Shown here: positions 37,531-47,211 of the stretch, one piece after another
How the letters are laid out: each line of letters starts with the position of its first letter
Position numbering within the stretch: position 1 is the first letter of the stretch
Assembly: GCA_963970005.1 (NCBI GenBank)
Contig: CAXAMN010015335.1
Coordinates: 133,848 to 197,847 of the forward strand
DNA length: 64,000 nucleotides
Direction: 5' to 3'
Origin: Durusdinium trenchii
Taxonomy: Eukaryota > Sar > Dinophyceae > Suessiales > Symbiodiniaceae
Translations under genes and position numbers: made by a program
The notes under the pieces: generated by a model
The model's input: the letters and a program-made list of their open reading frames with translations, nothing else
The model's database searches: none
What the model was told of the DNA's origin: nothing

Positions 37531-38472
37531 TTACTGCTCATGATCATCCGCGTGTGGATGCAGAAGGGAGAGCAACCAGGCTACGTACACCAGGCCACAA
37601 AGTTGGGAATGTAGGTCAGCCAGGGGAGTGAGGAGAGCACCCTGTACATCTTGAGGCATATAGTCTACAGTTTGTTCAATTTCCTGTACCAAAGCATGTA
37701 GACCTTGCACTCTTGCATGTAGAGCTGATTCGATCTGGTGGTGTGTGCGTTCTGTGTGCCGCTGTGGGGCCGCTTGTTCAGTAGGCTGTGTGTCTACTCG
37801 AAGGGCTTGCTGTCGTTGCCTGTCATCATGAGACCAAAAGCCCACTCGCCTCGGGAGGGAGCCTGACAAGGGGCGTGTCTGTAGGAAAATATCAAGAGGG
37901 TCTGCGTTCTCTGTAAAGATCCTAGCGTTCACTGCTTCAGCCAACACTGTGAGGAGGTGGCTTTCATGGTGCTGTACGTGCAAGATCATCCTGCGGAGTC
38001 GAGTTCGCTTTGTGCCATACGTTGTGGCTCCCCTGGTGTTGATTGCAATACAGCCCTGATGATAGAGCGGGATGATGGCCCCTTCAACAGTTGCCCGGAG
38101 CTTTAGCAGAGCTGGCGGAAATTCAAACCCTTCTGTCCATTCTGGGAAGGGGGTATTTACGTTTTCTTTAACTGCATCCACTGGAAAAAAATGCAGCAAA
38201 TAGCACTGCGCCCTCTGCCCTCTATAGACGAAATTAACAATGAGGTCGAGCACCCCATACCGAATGTCCTTATGGTGGAGCTCAAGACGTACAAAGTTGG
38301 TGACATCAACATACGTACCATCGTCGGCCAGAAACACTGGTTCTGGATGTGTCTGCGTGGCGAGTCTAATATGCAGCTTGGCTTCACTATAGTGTGTGTA
38401 AGCGAAACCCGGCTAGTACTATGCAAAAGAGGACCGGCTGGCAAGTTGTTTCTCTTGCTCTGAGCCAAAGGT
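37531..38472 (-). CDS. Unrecognised ~290-residue ORF, outer copy, with SL-joined leader
   Basis: Homologue of 24021-24902, open from just after a TAG at about 38407 to 37531. The first in-frame candidates are non-ATG, and the Met of the inner copy's MQTHPEP is Thr here. It shares LADDGTYVDVTNFVRLELHH, TKRTRLRRM and the hydrophobic C-terminal stretch. It is the first cistron after the spliced leader at 38473-38492, so the 65-base leader up to about 38407 is the untranslated exon sequence of the trans-spliced mRNA. Function unknown. Confidence 0.55.
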
Positions 38473-38492
38473 CTTGAGCCAAAAGGCTACGG
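38473..38492 (-). other. Spliced-leader sequence at the 5' end of the outer element
   Basis: The minus strand reads CCGTAGCCTTTTGGCTCAAG, the dinoflagellate SL (canonical CCGTAGCCATTTTGGCTCAAG) lacking one A. It abuts the target duplication on its 5' side. On its 3' side it joins ACCTTTGGCTCA at exactly the base where the inner element has an AG acceptor. The preceding T of the duplication may serve as SL base 1. Confidence 0.95.
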
Positions 38493-38512
38493 ATGGGAGC
38501 GGCTCTCCAATC
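38493..38512. repeat. Target-site duplication of the outer giant element, right copy
   Basis: ATGGGAGCGGCTCTCCAATC, identical to 3701-3720. Confidence 0.95.
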
Positions 38513-41500
38513 CAACGAACGATATAGGGCGCTGTGACCAGATGCAGTGCAACCTGAGGCAAATCAGGAAAATAAATGGTCCACCTCATGACAAACGTGT
38601 ACCAAAGCAGGCGGCTTTCCGGTCGAAATTGGAGGCTCTGGTTTATATTCACATGCACGTGATGCCTCAAGGCCATGGTCGAATGCCGATCAGTGCCGAG
38701 CAGGAGACCGCAGGTCCAAGTCTGGTGTATTCCCTGAATCGGCAGAGGCGGTAGCGCTTGCTGCATGCTTGGGGATGGGTCAGTCTCAATTTTGGGACCA
38801 TAGTAAACATCCCCAACCCAGTTGAGCAAAAATACCAGACAGGTGCCTCTATCAAAATGGTTCTTAAGGGCAAAGGCCATGGTGAAATTGGCTTTGCAGT
38901 GCATGCAGCTCAAGCGTCCAGGAAACATATCCAGGCTTGGTCGGAAGGGAAATGAGTTGGGCTTGTCGATTTGGTGTACATTTCGTAGGTGGCGGTCGTT
39001 TGCGAAGAGGCATGATGGGGAAGTGGTCTGGACTCATGACATGACCGGACATGGCAGCAAGTTGGCACATGACTGCACAGGTATGCTTTTGCACATCAAG
39101 ACTCTTGCATTGACACATGGGGCATTGACCCTTTCCAGAGACCAGGTTGGAAAACCCACTCACAAAGTCATACTGCTGTCGCGCAGGGCCAACAAGCTCT
39201 GGGTGTGAGTCCGTATAATGCCGGGTCATGGCTCTGGCATGGACTATCAGGTTGCAAAAGGCACATCTGGTGGCGAATTCCGCACACAGGGCACCATCCA
39301 GCATAAGACCCATGAAGGACCTGTGACGGATGTGCATTCTGAACTCCTCCCTGGCGACGATGGGCTGGACTGTTGCCTGAGCAGCATCGAAGGCATGACA
39401 GGCTCGTTTATTGATGTGCTCTCGTAACGCATAGAGAGTGATGAATTGATGTTTGTAATGTCTACAAATTGTTCTACCATCGTTTTCTCTTTCTTATCGA
39501 AATACATCTTCCGGTAGATATGGGACCTGGTGTTGTTGCCGAAGATGCTTCTTGAGCATCCCTGCCTGGGCAAAGTGTCGATGGCACTCCGGGCAGGCCA
39601 ACGAGGCCTGGGGCATCGGTGGTGTCGGGGAGACATATTCATGCATGGCACATGGTGGATATGTAGGATTGAACATACAAACATCCGGTTGCGGCTCATC
39701 TGGCTCCATCATGCTCTGGTGCTTGTGGGCCAGAGCGGTGGTCAATTTACGATGAAGCGCTGCTATATGTGTCCATGGTGGTTGCATTCCAAGTCGTAGG
39801 AAGAAATCAGTGGTGTTCTCATATGTGAGGTGAATTGGTGAATATGTCATCCGTCTATAATGTATATTGATCATACTCACAAATCTTTTCAACATGATGT
39901 GGGCAACCCCATCTCGTGTACTCCGTACTGAACTGTTGGCACAACACACTGTTGATATAGCCTGAATCGGACATGTGCAGGAATGGATTGTGCCTGGAGC
40001 CACCGCTAATCGAGTAGCAGTGCTGTGCTGCTTGGATTCGTCTGGCAGTGGTGTCAATTTCCCATGCTCGATATCCTATGATTATACCGACATACGCTGT
40101 TTTGGCCACCATTGGCAGTCGAAACGGTGTGTCTGGGATCAAAAGCTGTGGACCTTATTTAGTCCTGCTGATCCAACGGCGAGTGAACTTAGAGACCCCT
40201 TTGCCAATTCGAAAGAGAACAACACTCTTGGTGGTGTTAATGTTGAACCCATATGAACGAAAGGTGTGCAAAATGTGCGCAAGGTCTCCGAGGGCACATT
40301 GACCAGCAGCAATGCTATTCAATGTCCAACGAAGGTGGACATCGTCTACGTACACAATCAGGTGGTCGTGCAACCATATATGGGAGCATCTTTATAGAAA
40401 TTCCTTCATGATGAGATACATACATAGGGTCCAAAGGATGGACGCATCAATGGATCCCTGTTTAATCCCTCGTGAGGCTTCGATGGTCCTTACCAATGAT
40501 TTGAAGGGGATGTGATACTTATGGGGTGCCAACCAAGTTTGGATTATACGCAACACGTCGGGAGGGAGGTCTATCTGGTTCAAGGCATGGAGCACGAGGT
40601 CTCGACGGACTGTATCAAATGCCTTTTCCATGTCGAGTGAGATCTGGAGGCCACCGAACAAACCTTGAGGACTTGTGTCCAGTTGTCGATCACGACAAAG
40701 CTGTCGAATTTGCTGGCAGTGCTGTGAGACACGAAGGAGGCACTCTGTGGTGCCTCTTTGCGGGAGGTATGCATATAGTGGCAGGCACCTGAGAGTAGAA
40801 TAGGCATGTTGTTTGATGAGGGTTGTTAAAATCTTGGAAACAATCTTGAGAATAGGGTGCTGGAGGCAAATGGGCCTAAGAGCCGCTGGTTGAGTGCTGG
40901 GTTTACCTGGTTTAGGAATCAAGTGCAACCAGCCGGCAAGCCAGTGACTTGGTGGTGCCACTTGTTCTGCACACCAATGGTATTCAATGGCAGCATGGAT
41001 CGGACCCGCAAGCTCCGTGGCCAGGTGTCGCCAGATGATGGCGGGCATACATGGTGGGGCTAGTGCTTTCATAGCTGGTAAGTGTCGAAGGCCCTGCAGT
41101 ACATCTTCCTGGATGAAAGGAAGTGTATGGAGAGGTACATTACCAGGGTATTGAAAGAAAGGGTCCTGAAATAGGTTGCCAAAGAATTGTTCAATTCGTT
41201 GGAGTTCTAAGGAGGGGTTGAGTGGTTATCCATATTCATCATACATCTGAATCTTCTGAGGGCGTTGCTTGGGACACAACTTTCGATCCTTGCGGTACCA
41301 ATCGTATGTCTGATGACGCAATGCCAAATCAGCACCTTCCTTGAGGAAGTCTTCCAACTTCCGGCGCTTGTTGTGTCTGCTGAATTGGCGAACTTGCTTG
41401 TGGTATCTTCGAAACAAAGCAAGGTGTTTCCAGGCAATGAAAAGGGAAGCGGGCGAGCGATCAATCAATGCACGAATATGTTTTCTGGCCTGCCACATGC

Positions 41501-42781
41501 GGGCAGTAATGGATGCAAGTGGATTGCGTGCGATTGGTGTGGATGTTTATTTAGGAAACCATGTCTTGCAAAGGTCAATCAATGAGCTTTCAACTTGATG
41601 AAAATAGGAAGGATTAATCTCATTGGTGGACTGCAAAAATTGTCAGGCCTCCCAACAAAGCCCTTGCCAGCGCTGGGTGTGCTGCTTCATATCCTGTCGA
41701 ATGCGGTAGCGGTCGAAAAGGACAATCGGCTTGGGTCTTGGTCTAAGGAACCATTTGGGGATGGTCCAAACCAATGGATGATGATGTGGGCCAAGTAACC
41801 CAAAATTGAAGACGAAATCGGGGAGGAGTTGGGGTGCAATAAACGGCCAACTAATCTGCTGTCTTCGCATCAATGCAAAATCGGTCCGACTGGCATGGGT
41901 GCCATGTTTGAACATGGTGTGAAAAGACGACAATGGAGTGCTACTAATTCGAACTGCTGGACCAATTGGGTGAACTTCTGTTTGTTCCGTTGGGCGGCCT
42001 GATGGTATTTGGGATCAGTTATATGCATCTGATGGGGCAGGTAATTTAGTGGAATATTAAAATCACCACAGATTATTATCTGATTTCTCTGAGGCAATCA
42101 ATCAAGACAATGCTGCAGGAGAGTCCAAAAGTGTTGCCGTTTGGAGAGAATCTATTTTGTTCCATATTGCATAGACCAAGCCTGTTGGTATACGATCACA
42201 AAGCCTTGGGGTCGGGAGAGATTCAGTCGTACCTGAGGCAGGCGGCCATGAGCATGGTGTACTATCGAAATTTGGTCCTGTCGAATGAGTGCAGAGCGTA
42301 CCATGAACAAGATCGAGGCAAAACGATCGGCAGAGTGTACGACGTGCCAGTGCTGGCTGCTCCACTCGTCGTTCATTGACCATCCTGATTCCTGAACGGC
42401 GATGATGTCGTAGGGGCTCTGGCCACACCAATGTAACCAAGAATGGTATTCAATCATTCTTGATGCATTCCATTGAAATTTGCGAAATTGTCCCGGCCCT
42501 GGGAGGTTCGGTGCATGTGCAGGTGTAATCATGCGAATTTTGGGGGTTTTAGCAAGAATGTATTGTTTGATGCGAAAAAGACTTTGATGGGGATATATCT
42601 GCTTGCCCTTGAAAGTGGCATGTCCTTCCCTCATGGCTCTAGCACAAGTTCTAGTATATGAGCGCTTCAATCTATTGCGTCGTAAGCGTGACTCAACATG
42701 GCCGAGGCCCGACGACGCCCATGCCTCATGACATTTCGTAGGAGTGCCTGAAGGTGCATATTCACGGCTGTTCACACCCAT
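38513..42781 (-). pseudogene. LINE-A main ORF: AP endonuclease, reverse transcriptase, C2H2 zinc fingers
   Basis: ATG at 42781. Endonuclease: YDIIAVQESGW (42152-42781) and FGLLGPHHHP (near 41780). RT: LRPICLQHP, SLDMEKAFDTV, SRGIKQGS (40392-41072), then the catalytic box VYVDDVHL (40155-40373) and KTAYVGIIIGY (39855-40142). Zinc fingers: ACPECHRHFAQAGMLKKHLRQQ (about 39520-39600), CAFCNLIVHARAMTRHYTDSH, CPMCQCKSLDVQKHTC, and CMHCKANFTMAFALKNHFD (38860-38925). It changes frame at least six times, so it is dead. The RT-to-zinc-finger junction is in one frame here, whereas LINE-B has a break, so these domains were originally one polyprotein. The 3' piece lies at 3542-3700. Confidence 0.85.
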
Positions 42782-43020
42782 CCCTGAAGCCAGATGGGTC
42801 GCCGAATCCTCGGGTATCGAATGCTAAATCCTAAATGAATTGAAGATTCTCCGGACTTGGGACCGGATTACTCAGGTGCACAAATAATAACGCAATCGAA
42901 GGCCAAAATGGCAACATGGGGATGGCTGCTCGTGACAAAAATTCAACACACGATCGATCGAAACATGGCGCCGCCCCACGAATACCAGATTACGCACTAC
43001 TCTTGAATGGAAATGGCGCT
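42782..43020 (-). other. 5' untranslated region of LINE-A
   Basis: About 240 bases of mixed composition between the ATG and the point where A+T-rich host DNA begins. The minus strand contains GCCATTTTGGC (about 42904-42915), an 11-base match to the SL interior. It is self-complementary in part, so it could be chance. No U6 sequence here, unlike LINE-B. Confidence 0.5.
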
Positions 43021-43029
43021 TCTGAAATT
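43021..43029. repeat. Candidate target-site duplication of LINE-A, right copy
   Basis: TCTGAAATT, matching 1730-1738. Confidence 0.5.
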
Positions 43030-43443
43030 AACTATATTTCAATATATTATATAAAATAAATTCCAAATGCGGAATGCAAAATGAAATATCCCTGCCAAAT
43101 GGTCGGGTATATACGAAAAGAAAAAATGGAAAATTTTGCAATTTATAATCTTCATTATTAATTTCTTTGTAGGGAAATAAATTTATGCCAAAAACTAAAT
43201 TTACATGAAAATAATAATCCTCATTATTATTATATTCGTCAACCATAAATAAGCCTTTTTGACGATATAAAAATATCAATAATATATATAAAATAATATT
43301 TTTTATGTTTTCGAATTATCACATCACAAATATCGCATTAATCCATATCAAAATCGCCAATCCTTCAAAAACATATTCATTCACAATCCATATTATATAT
43401 ATTCATTCATCAAATAATCGAAATATATATATTTTTTCTTATC
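43030..43443. other. A+T-rich host DNA between the two LINEs
   Basis: No gene supported. An 83-residue minus-strand frame (43028-43279) is rich in Asn, Tyr, Phe and Ile, as expected from base composition alone. Confidence 0.6.
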
Positions 43444-43585
43444 ATCCTTCCAATAAAAAAATATATCAATCTAAAACAAATAAAAATCATAAAATTAAAT
43501 TATAAATTATTAAATCCAAAAATCAAAAATATATTTATAAATTCAATGCAATATAATAGTATTCGTAATAATATATCGATATTTA
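43444..43585. repeat. 142-bp direct repeat flanking LINE-B, left copy
   Basis: Matches 50655-50797 with four differences that I can count (one base longer A-run in the right copy and three substitutions). It ends exactly where LINE-B's 3' tail starts, and the right copy begins exactly at the U6 5' end. Position suggests a very long target-site duplication. Confidence 0.8.
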
Positions 43586-43600
43586 TTATTATTCACTTCC

Positions 43601-43659
43601 GGCAGAGAGAGCTCTGCCCGTGTTGGGCTTCAATCCGTAGATTGGTTGCGTCTAGCGCA
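43601..43659 (-). other. 3'-terminal stem-loops of LINE-B
   Basis: GGCAGAG/CTCTGCC (43601-43618), CAATC/GATTG (43631-43644) and TGCG/CGCA around TCTAG (43647-43659). Each stem differs from its LINE-A counterpart yet remains paired. Confidence 0.78.
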
Positions 43660-43685
43660 TCTATTGCCCCGGGCGGCATCATGCG

Positions 43686-45404
43686 TCAGTGGTCATGGCT
43701 GCTCGAAAAAGGCACGAAAGGATTGCATGCGAGAAGTGAGCTCCATGCTTCTGTGAGGTGTGTGCTGTCGACGAGCCAAAGAACATACAAATCATGCTCA
43801 AGGTCTGTCGTGTGAGCACAAGGCATTGCTCGACTCCAGTCCTCAGTCAGGAAGCGACAGCCTCCGGTGCGAAGACAGGCCTGGTAGTGGCCGGTGTGAG
43901 GTTCTGCGCCTCGGTGAACCACAACGGAAACTATCTCAAAACGTTTCCAGTGGACTGTCCAGCTGTGAGCATTGACGAAACAAGGCAAGTGTACAGGAAT
44001 GCGGTTCCATCGAATGGGTTGAGGGGATCGAACATCCATGGCAGGGTACCTATTCACTTGAAGGCATACGGTGGTTGTGTCTGTCGTGAAACCACAGTGA
44101 AAAGGTGCTTGGTCATGCCAGAGATTGATCAGGTCCTGGATCGTGCACACTCCATCTTTTGTCTGCTGAAGGAGGATCGGAGCGTACAATTGGCCTGAAT
44201 CCTCAGTGGCTGCTTCTAGCCGTGCCTCCCATTTAGAGGTGGATTGACCACCATGTTCATCCCCATGCATGGCATGTCGAAGCCAGCCAACAAACTCAGC
44301 AGAATCTTGCTGTGTCCCCGGTTCATGATTTGTGAACCATGAATGCAAAAGTTGGCCCAAGCAGCCGATGTCAGTCAGGACCTGATGCTGGTTGCTGCAC
44401 GAAAGCAATCTAAGCAAAGGTTCTTTCCATTCTCCAACTGCGTGCCAAACAAAGGTATCAGTCATGCAGCATGCCCATAGTTCTGCCAACAGAGTTGCAT
44501 TCATGTAGCAGAGGTTGGACCCATTCCCCAAGGAAAGTGCCAAAATGGCTTTCCTCATTTCATCAAGCGAGCTGCAACGGCCTGTGCCAATGGTGACCTT
44601 TGCAAGGTCGATGGTCGGATTCGAACAAAGATCAGCTGCGTAAGCCCGCTGCCTGTCAGCTGTTGAAGGGCTGCATAGAGATCTTGTGCTGCTTGGCCCC
44701 TCAGTGAGATGTCCAGTCTCCAAGGCACCACCACTGAGTCCGTCACCGTGGAATCCTGTGGCATTGGTTTCAAAGCTGTGAACCGGTGAATGAGGTCCGC
44801 TTGAGCCGCCAGAGTATGGATCTTCTGGATCAATGCTGCGGCTTCCTCGGATGGGAGTGGATCTCTGGCTGCTGGCTTCAAGGTCTTCTCCTTGGAGTTC
44901 CATTGGAGAGTTCCATGAGTTGGAGGCAGTCAATACCTGCTTGTTCTGAAGGACCTTGATCAGTTCGTGATCGTTTGATCCGAAGGGGAGTTTCGAAGCT
45001 CTGTAGGCAAGTTCCTCGAACACTGTGCGAAACATATGTTGTTTCAGAGAGGTGTTTACTTGTCCCGCCTCCCGTTGCCCATGCCAGTCCTTTGATGTCT
45101 TCAACATCAGTGGCAAAATGCTGCCTTTTCCTGCTTGGACAAAGAAGATGAAGCTCTCGTCGAGGTGGATCTGGTTCAATTGGTCCTCTTGACGAAGCGT
45201 CAACTTCGCAATCATGGAGATCAAGCTGCCATCTTCTCCCAAGTCCGAAGCCGATGAGCGCGAAGGCTTCCTCTGTCCCTTTCGGGTAGTGCGGCGATCG
45301 GATAATCTGTCCTCCTCCTCCGTTCTTGGACGCTTGGCAAAGTGACTGCCACAGACGTCCATCAGCTCTGCAAAAGATTGATCGTCGCCGCTCATACGTT
45401 CCAT
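43686..45404 (-). CDS. LINE-encoded ubiquitin-specific protease (peptidase C19) ORF
   Basis: 573 residues from ATG at 45404; a second ATG at 45395 gives MSGDDQSFAEL, conserved in LINE-A. The first 250 residues carry a basic segment (RPRTEEEDRLSDRRTTRKGQ). The C-terminal 320 residues show the USP signature: Cys box GNGSNLCYMNATLLAELW, the following QQDSAEFVGWL box, and His box HTGHYQACLR with WSRAMPC after it. The catalytic Cys and His are both present. It overlaps the end of the zinc-finger ORF in another frame, so it is a distinct downstream ORF. Enzymatic removal of ubiquitin from element or host proteins is implied by the family; its purpose in the LINE is unknown. Confidence 0.85.
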   Translation of the reverse strand: MERMSGDDQSFAELMDVCGSHFAKRPRTEEEDRLSDRRTTRKGQRKPSRSSASDLGEDGSLISMIAKLTLRQEDQLNQIHLDESFIFFVQAGKGSILPLMLKTSKDWHGQREAGQVNTSLKQHMFRTVFEELAYRASKLPFGSNDHELIKVLQNKQVLTASNSWNSPMELQGEDLEASSQRSTPIRGSRSIDPEDPYSGGSSGPHSPVHSFETNATGFHGDGLSGGALETGHLTEGPSSTRSLCSPSTADRQRAYAADLCSNPTIDLAKVTIGTGRCSSLDEMRKAILALSLGNGSNLCYMNATLLAELWACCMTDTFVWHAVGEWKEPLLRLLSCSNQHQVLTDIGCLGQLLHSWFTNHEPGTQQDSAEFVGWLRHAMHGDEHGGQSTSKWEARLEAATEDSGQLYAPILLQQTKDGVCTIQDLINLWHDQAPFHCGFTTDTTTVCLQVNRYPAMDVRSPQPIRWNRIPVHLPCFVNAHSWTVHWKRFEIVSVVVHRGAEPHTGHYQACLRTGGCRFLTEDWSRAMPCAHTTDLEHDLYVLWLVDSTHLTEAWSSLLACNPFVPFSSSHDH

Positions 45405-47211
45405 CTCTGAGGTTGAAAGCAAGATACCTATGGAACCAGTCTTGGGCCAGCACGTGTTCCAATTCATATAACAGGCTGTGAAAAAGAAAGTGCTGAATCC
45501 AGGCTGACGAATGAAAAGCAATGTCATCATATTGCAGTAGGGTCTGTTCGGCTGAGTCCCAAGCCCAATGGCACGGAACCACCAACGTGCAAAGGTCCAG
45601 AAGCTTGTGATGCAGTGTGGCCTCAAGGTCAAGATGCGGAAGATCTGACAGGTGGGCCATCCAGTGTACAAAAGTATGAAACCAGCGAAGTCGAAGCTCT
45701 GGCCAAAAAGAAACCTGGCTAAACAATTCGCGCACAGTGGTCATGGATGCTGTGGTCAACAATGGCCAAGACAAGTCGCTGGTGTACACAGGCGTGTTTA
45801 TCGGGATGCACAAGGCACTGACGGCCTGAACTGATCTGCCTGAGATCAAGTTAGTGGTCGAATACAGAAGCTCTGGGTCCGAAGCTTCAGAGGCCTCAGT
45901 GAGAACAGGTGGCGTCACCGTTGGTCCAAAGTGTTGATCTTTGACCCATTCAATCAACAAAATGGGACAGCTTGCTCTCTGGTAGTGCAAGCGAAGGGCA
46001 GCTTCGGACGTGTAGGTGGTGTGGCAGTGTGCACATGCCAAACGTCCCGGTGTCATGTCACGACTAGGGCGGAAGACAAAGAACGGTGGCTTCACAACCT
46101 GATGCTCCTTGGACAGGTGGCCGGCTAAGGCCTTGCGGCCAATCATTTCCAAGCACAATGGGCATTTAAACGACTTGGACGGGGTCTCAATGACCTGACT
46201 AGGCTTGGTCAACATAGCCGGGACTGTGTCAAGTTTCGGAATCTTGGCGGCACGAACGAGGTTGCCATCTGCCTGAACTTCATGTCCATGAGTTGACATG
46301 TGTCTCTCAAGGCCTGTGGCTGTCAGGAATCTTGTGTGACAGTGGGGACATGTATGCAGTGGTGTTGGAGAGGCATGAGACTCATCAACCGCAATGGCAC
46401 GAGGGGCAGGCGGTTCAGGCCTGGTCGGCGTGGACGACGATGCCGCATTCAAACCTGGCTGAGCCGGTGTCGGTGGCGGAATGGAGATGGAGCCAGGTTC
46501 AATAGTGGTCCTGGAAGCTTTCTGCATTACAGGCATGATGGGGAAGTGGTCTGGTTGAAAGGTGTGTCCCATCATGATCGAGATCTGAAAGAGGACCCCA
46601 CATTCATGCGCTTTGGTGTCGCGGCATTCACTGTCACAAAAGCTGCATCTGCCACGACCTCCTCCAATATTGGCCATGCCTTGAACATGATCACGAAAGT
46701 GGTCGGCAAGATGAACCAGGTCCGGATGGCATTCCGTGAAGTGCTTGCGAATCGATCGAGCAGCAATCCGCATGTGACAAAATGTGCAGTGATTGGCAAT
46801 CTCATTGATCAATGCTGAGTTCAACAACAGACCTGGGACTGACTTGTGTCGCAAATGCATTTTGAGATCGGGTCGGTTGATGATCGGCACGATCGACTCC
46901 TGAGCAGGATCAAAACGAGGACACGTATGCTTATTTATATGGTCACGAAGTCTGTAAAAATCTACGAAGACGTATGAACAATGCGTGCATATCGAACGTC
47001 CTTGCCAGGCGTCTCGTAAAGGCAGAAAAACATCGTCAGGCTCGCAAGGGACCTGGTGTACCTGCCTCATGTGACGTTTCAGCGTTCCGGCCTGCTGGAA
47101 GGTTCGATGGCATTCAAGACAGGCCACTGCCTGAGTGCGTTCCATGGGGGAGGGATGATCCGGGGGATTGACCAATGGTTCAATCCAGAGATCTGGGACG
47201 AACACACACAC
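45390..47211 (-). CDS. LINE-B C2H2 zinc-finger region
   Basis: Open frame from about 47211 with at least six Cys/His units: CLECHRTFQQAGTLKRHMRQ, CTHCSYVFVDFYRLRDHINK, CTFCHMRIAARSIRKHFTE, CSFCDSECRDTKAHEC, CPHCHTRFLTATGLERHMST, CPLCLEMIGRKALAGHL and CAHCHTTYTSEAALRLHY. It is followed by a conserved helical region (WFHTFVHWMAHL, ELEHVLAQDWF). These fingers probably bind the element RNA or target DNA, the job of ORF1 in other LINEs, but here they lie after RT. A frameshift near 47200 separates them from RT; LINE-A is continuous at this place. The open frame runs on to 44878 but loses similarity to LINE-A past the start of the protease ORF. Confidence 0.82.

Larger units (their letters stand above)
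3721..38492 (-). mobile_element. Outer giant retroelement: SL-bearing retrocopy, split by the inner element
   Basis: The element comprises 3721-10604 and 31422-38492, about 13.96 kb net. It has an oligo(A) 3' end (3721-3728), a 20-bp target duplication, and a 5' end that starts exactly at a spliced leader (38492 down to 38473). Its content equals the inner element from 24962 down to 10614, so it is a full-length copy of a trans-spliced downstream transcript that lacks the RNase H/polymerase-like ORF. Lesions include a 16-base deletion in LRR gene 2, a G-run frameshift in the helicase gene, and an inversion of about 1.9 kb (near 10046-10604 plus 31422-32304). The mobilising enzyme is unknown, since neither LINE in the window ends in poly(A). 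Confidence 0.88.
1739..43020 (-). mobile_element. LINE-A, non-LTR retrotransposon split by a nested giant element
   Basis: The element occupies 1739-3720 and 38513-43020, about 6.5 kb after removing the 34.8-kb insert. On the minus strand the order is AP endonuclease, reverse transcriptase (with a YVDD-type box), C2H2 zinc fingers and a ubiquitin-specific-protease-like ORF. Its 3' end has three stem-loops and a short GAAAAT-type tail. The order and protein sequence match LINE-B at 43586-50654, but LINE-A has many frameshifts and is certainly dead. The insertion breaks it inside the zinc-finger ORF. The reading frame rejoins across the 20-bp duplication (…RW-IGEPLP-LHWAW…), which confirms the two halves belong together. 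Confidence 0.88.

Noticed and set aside
46121-46140. GGCTAAGGCC in LINE-B as another CTTA hairpin
   Set aside because: The stem is only three to four pairs, within chance expectation.
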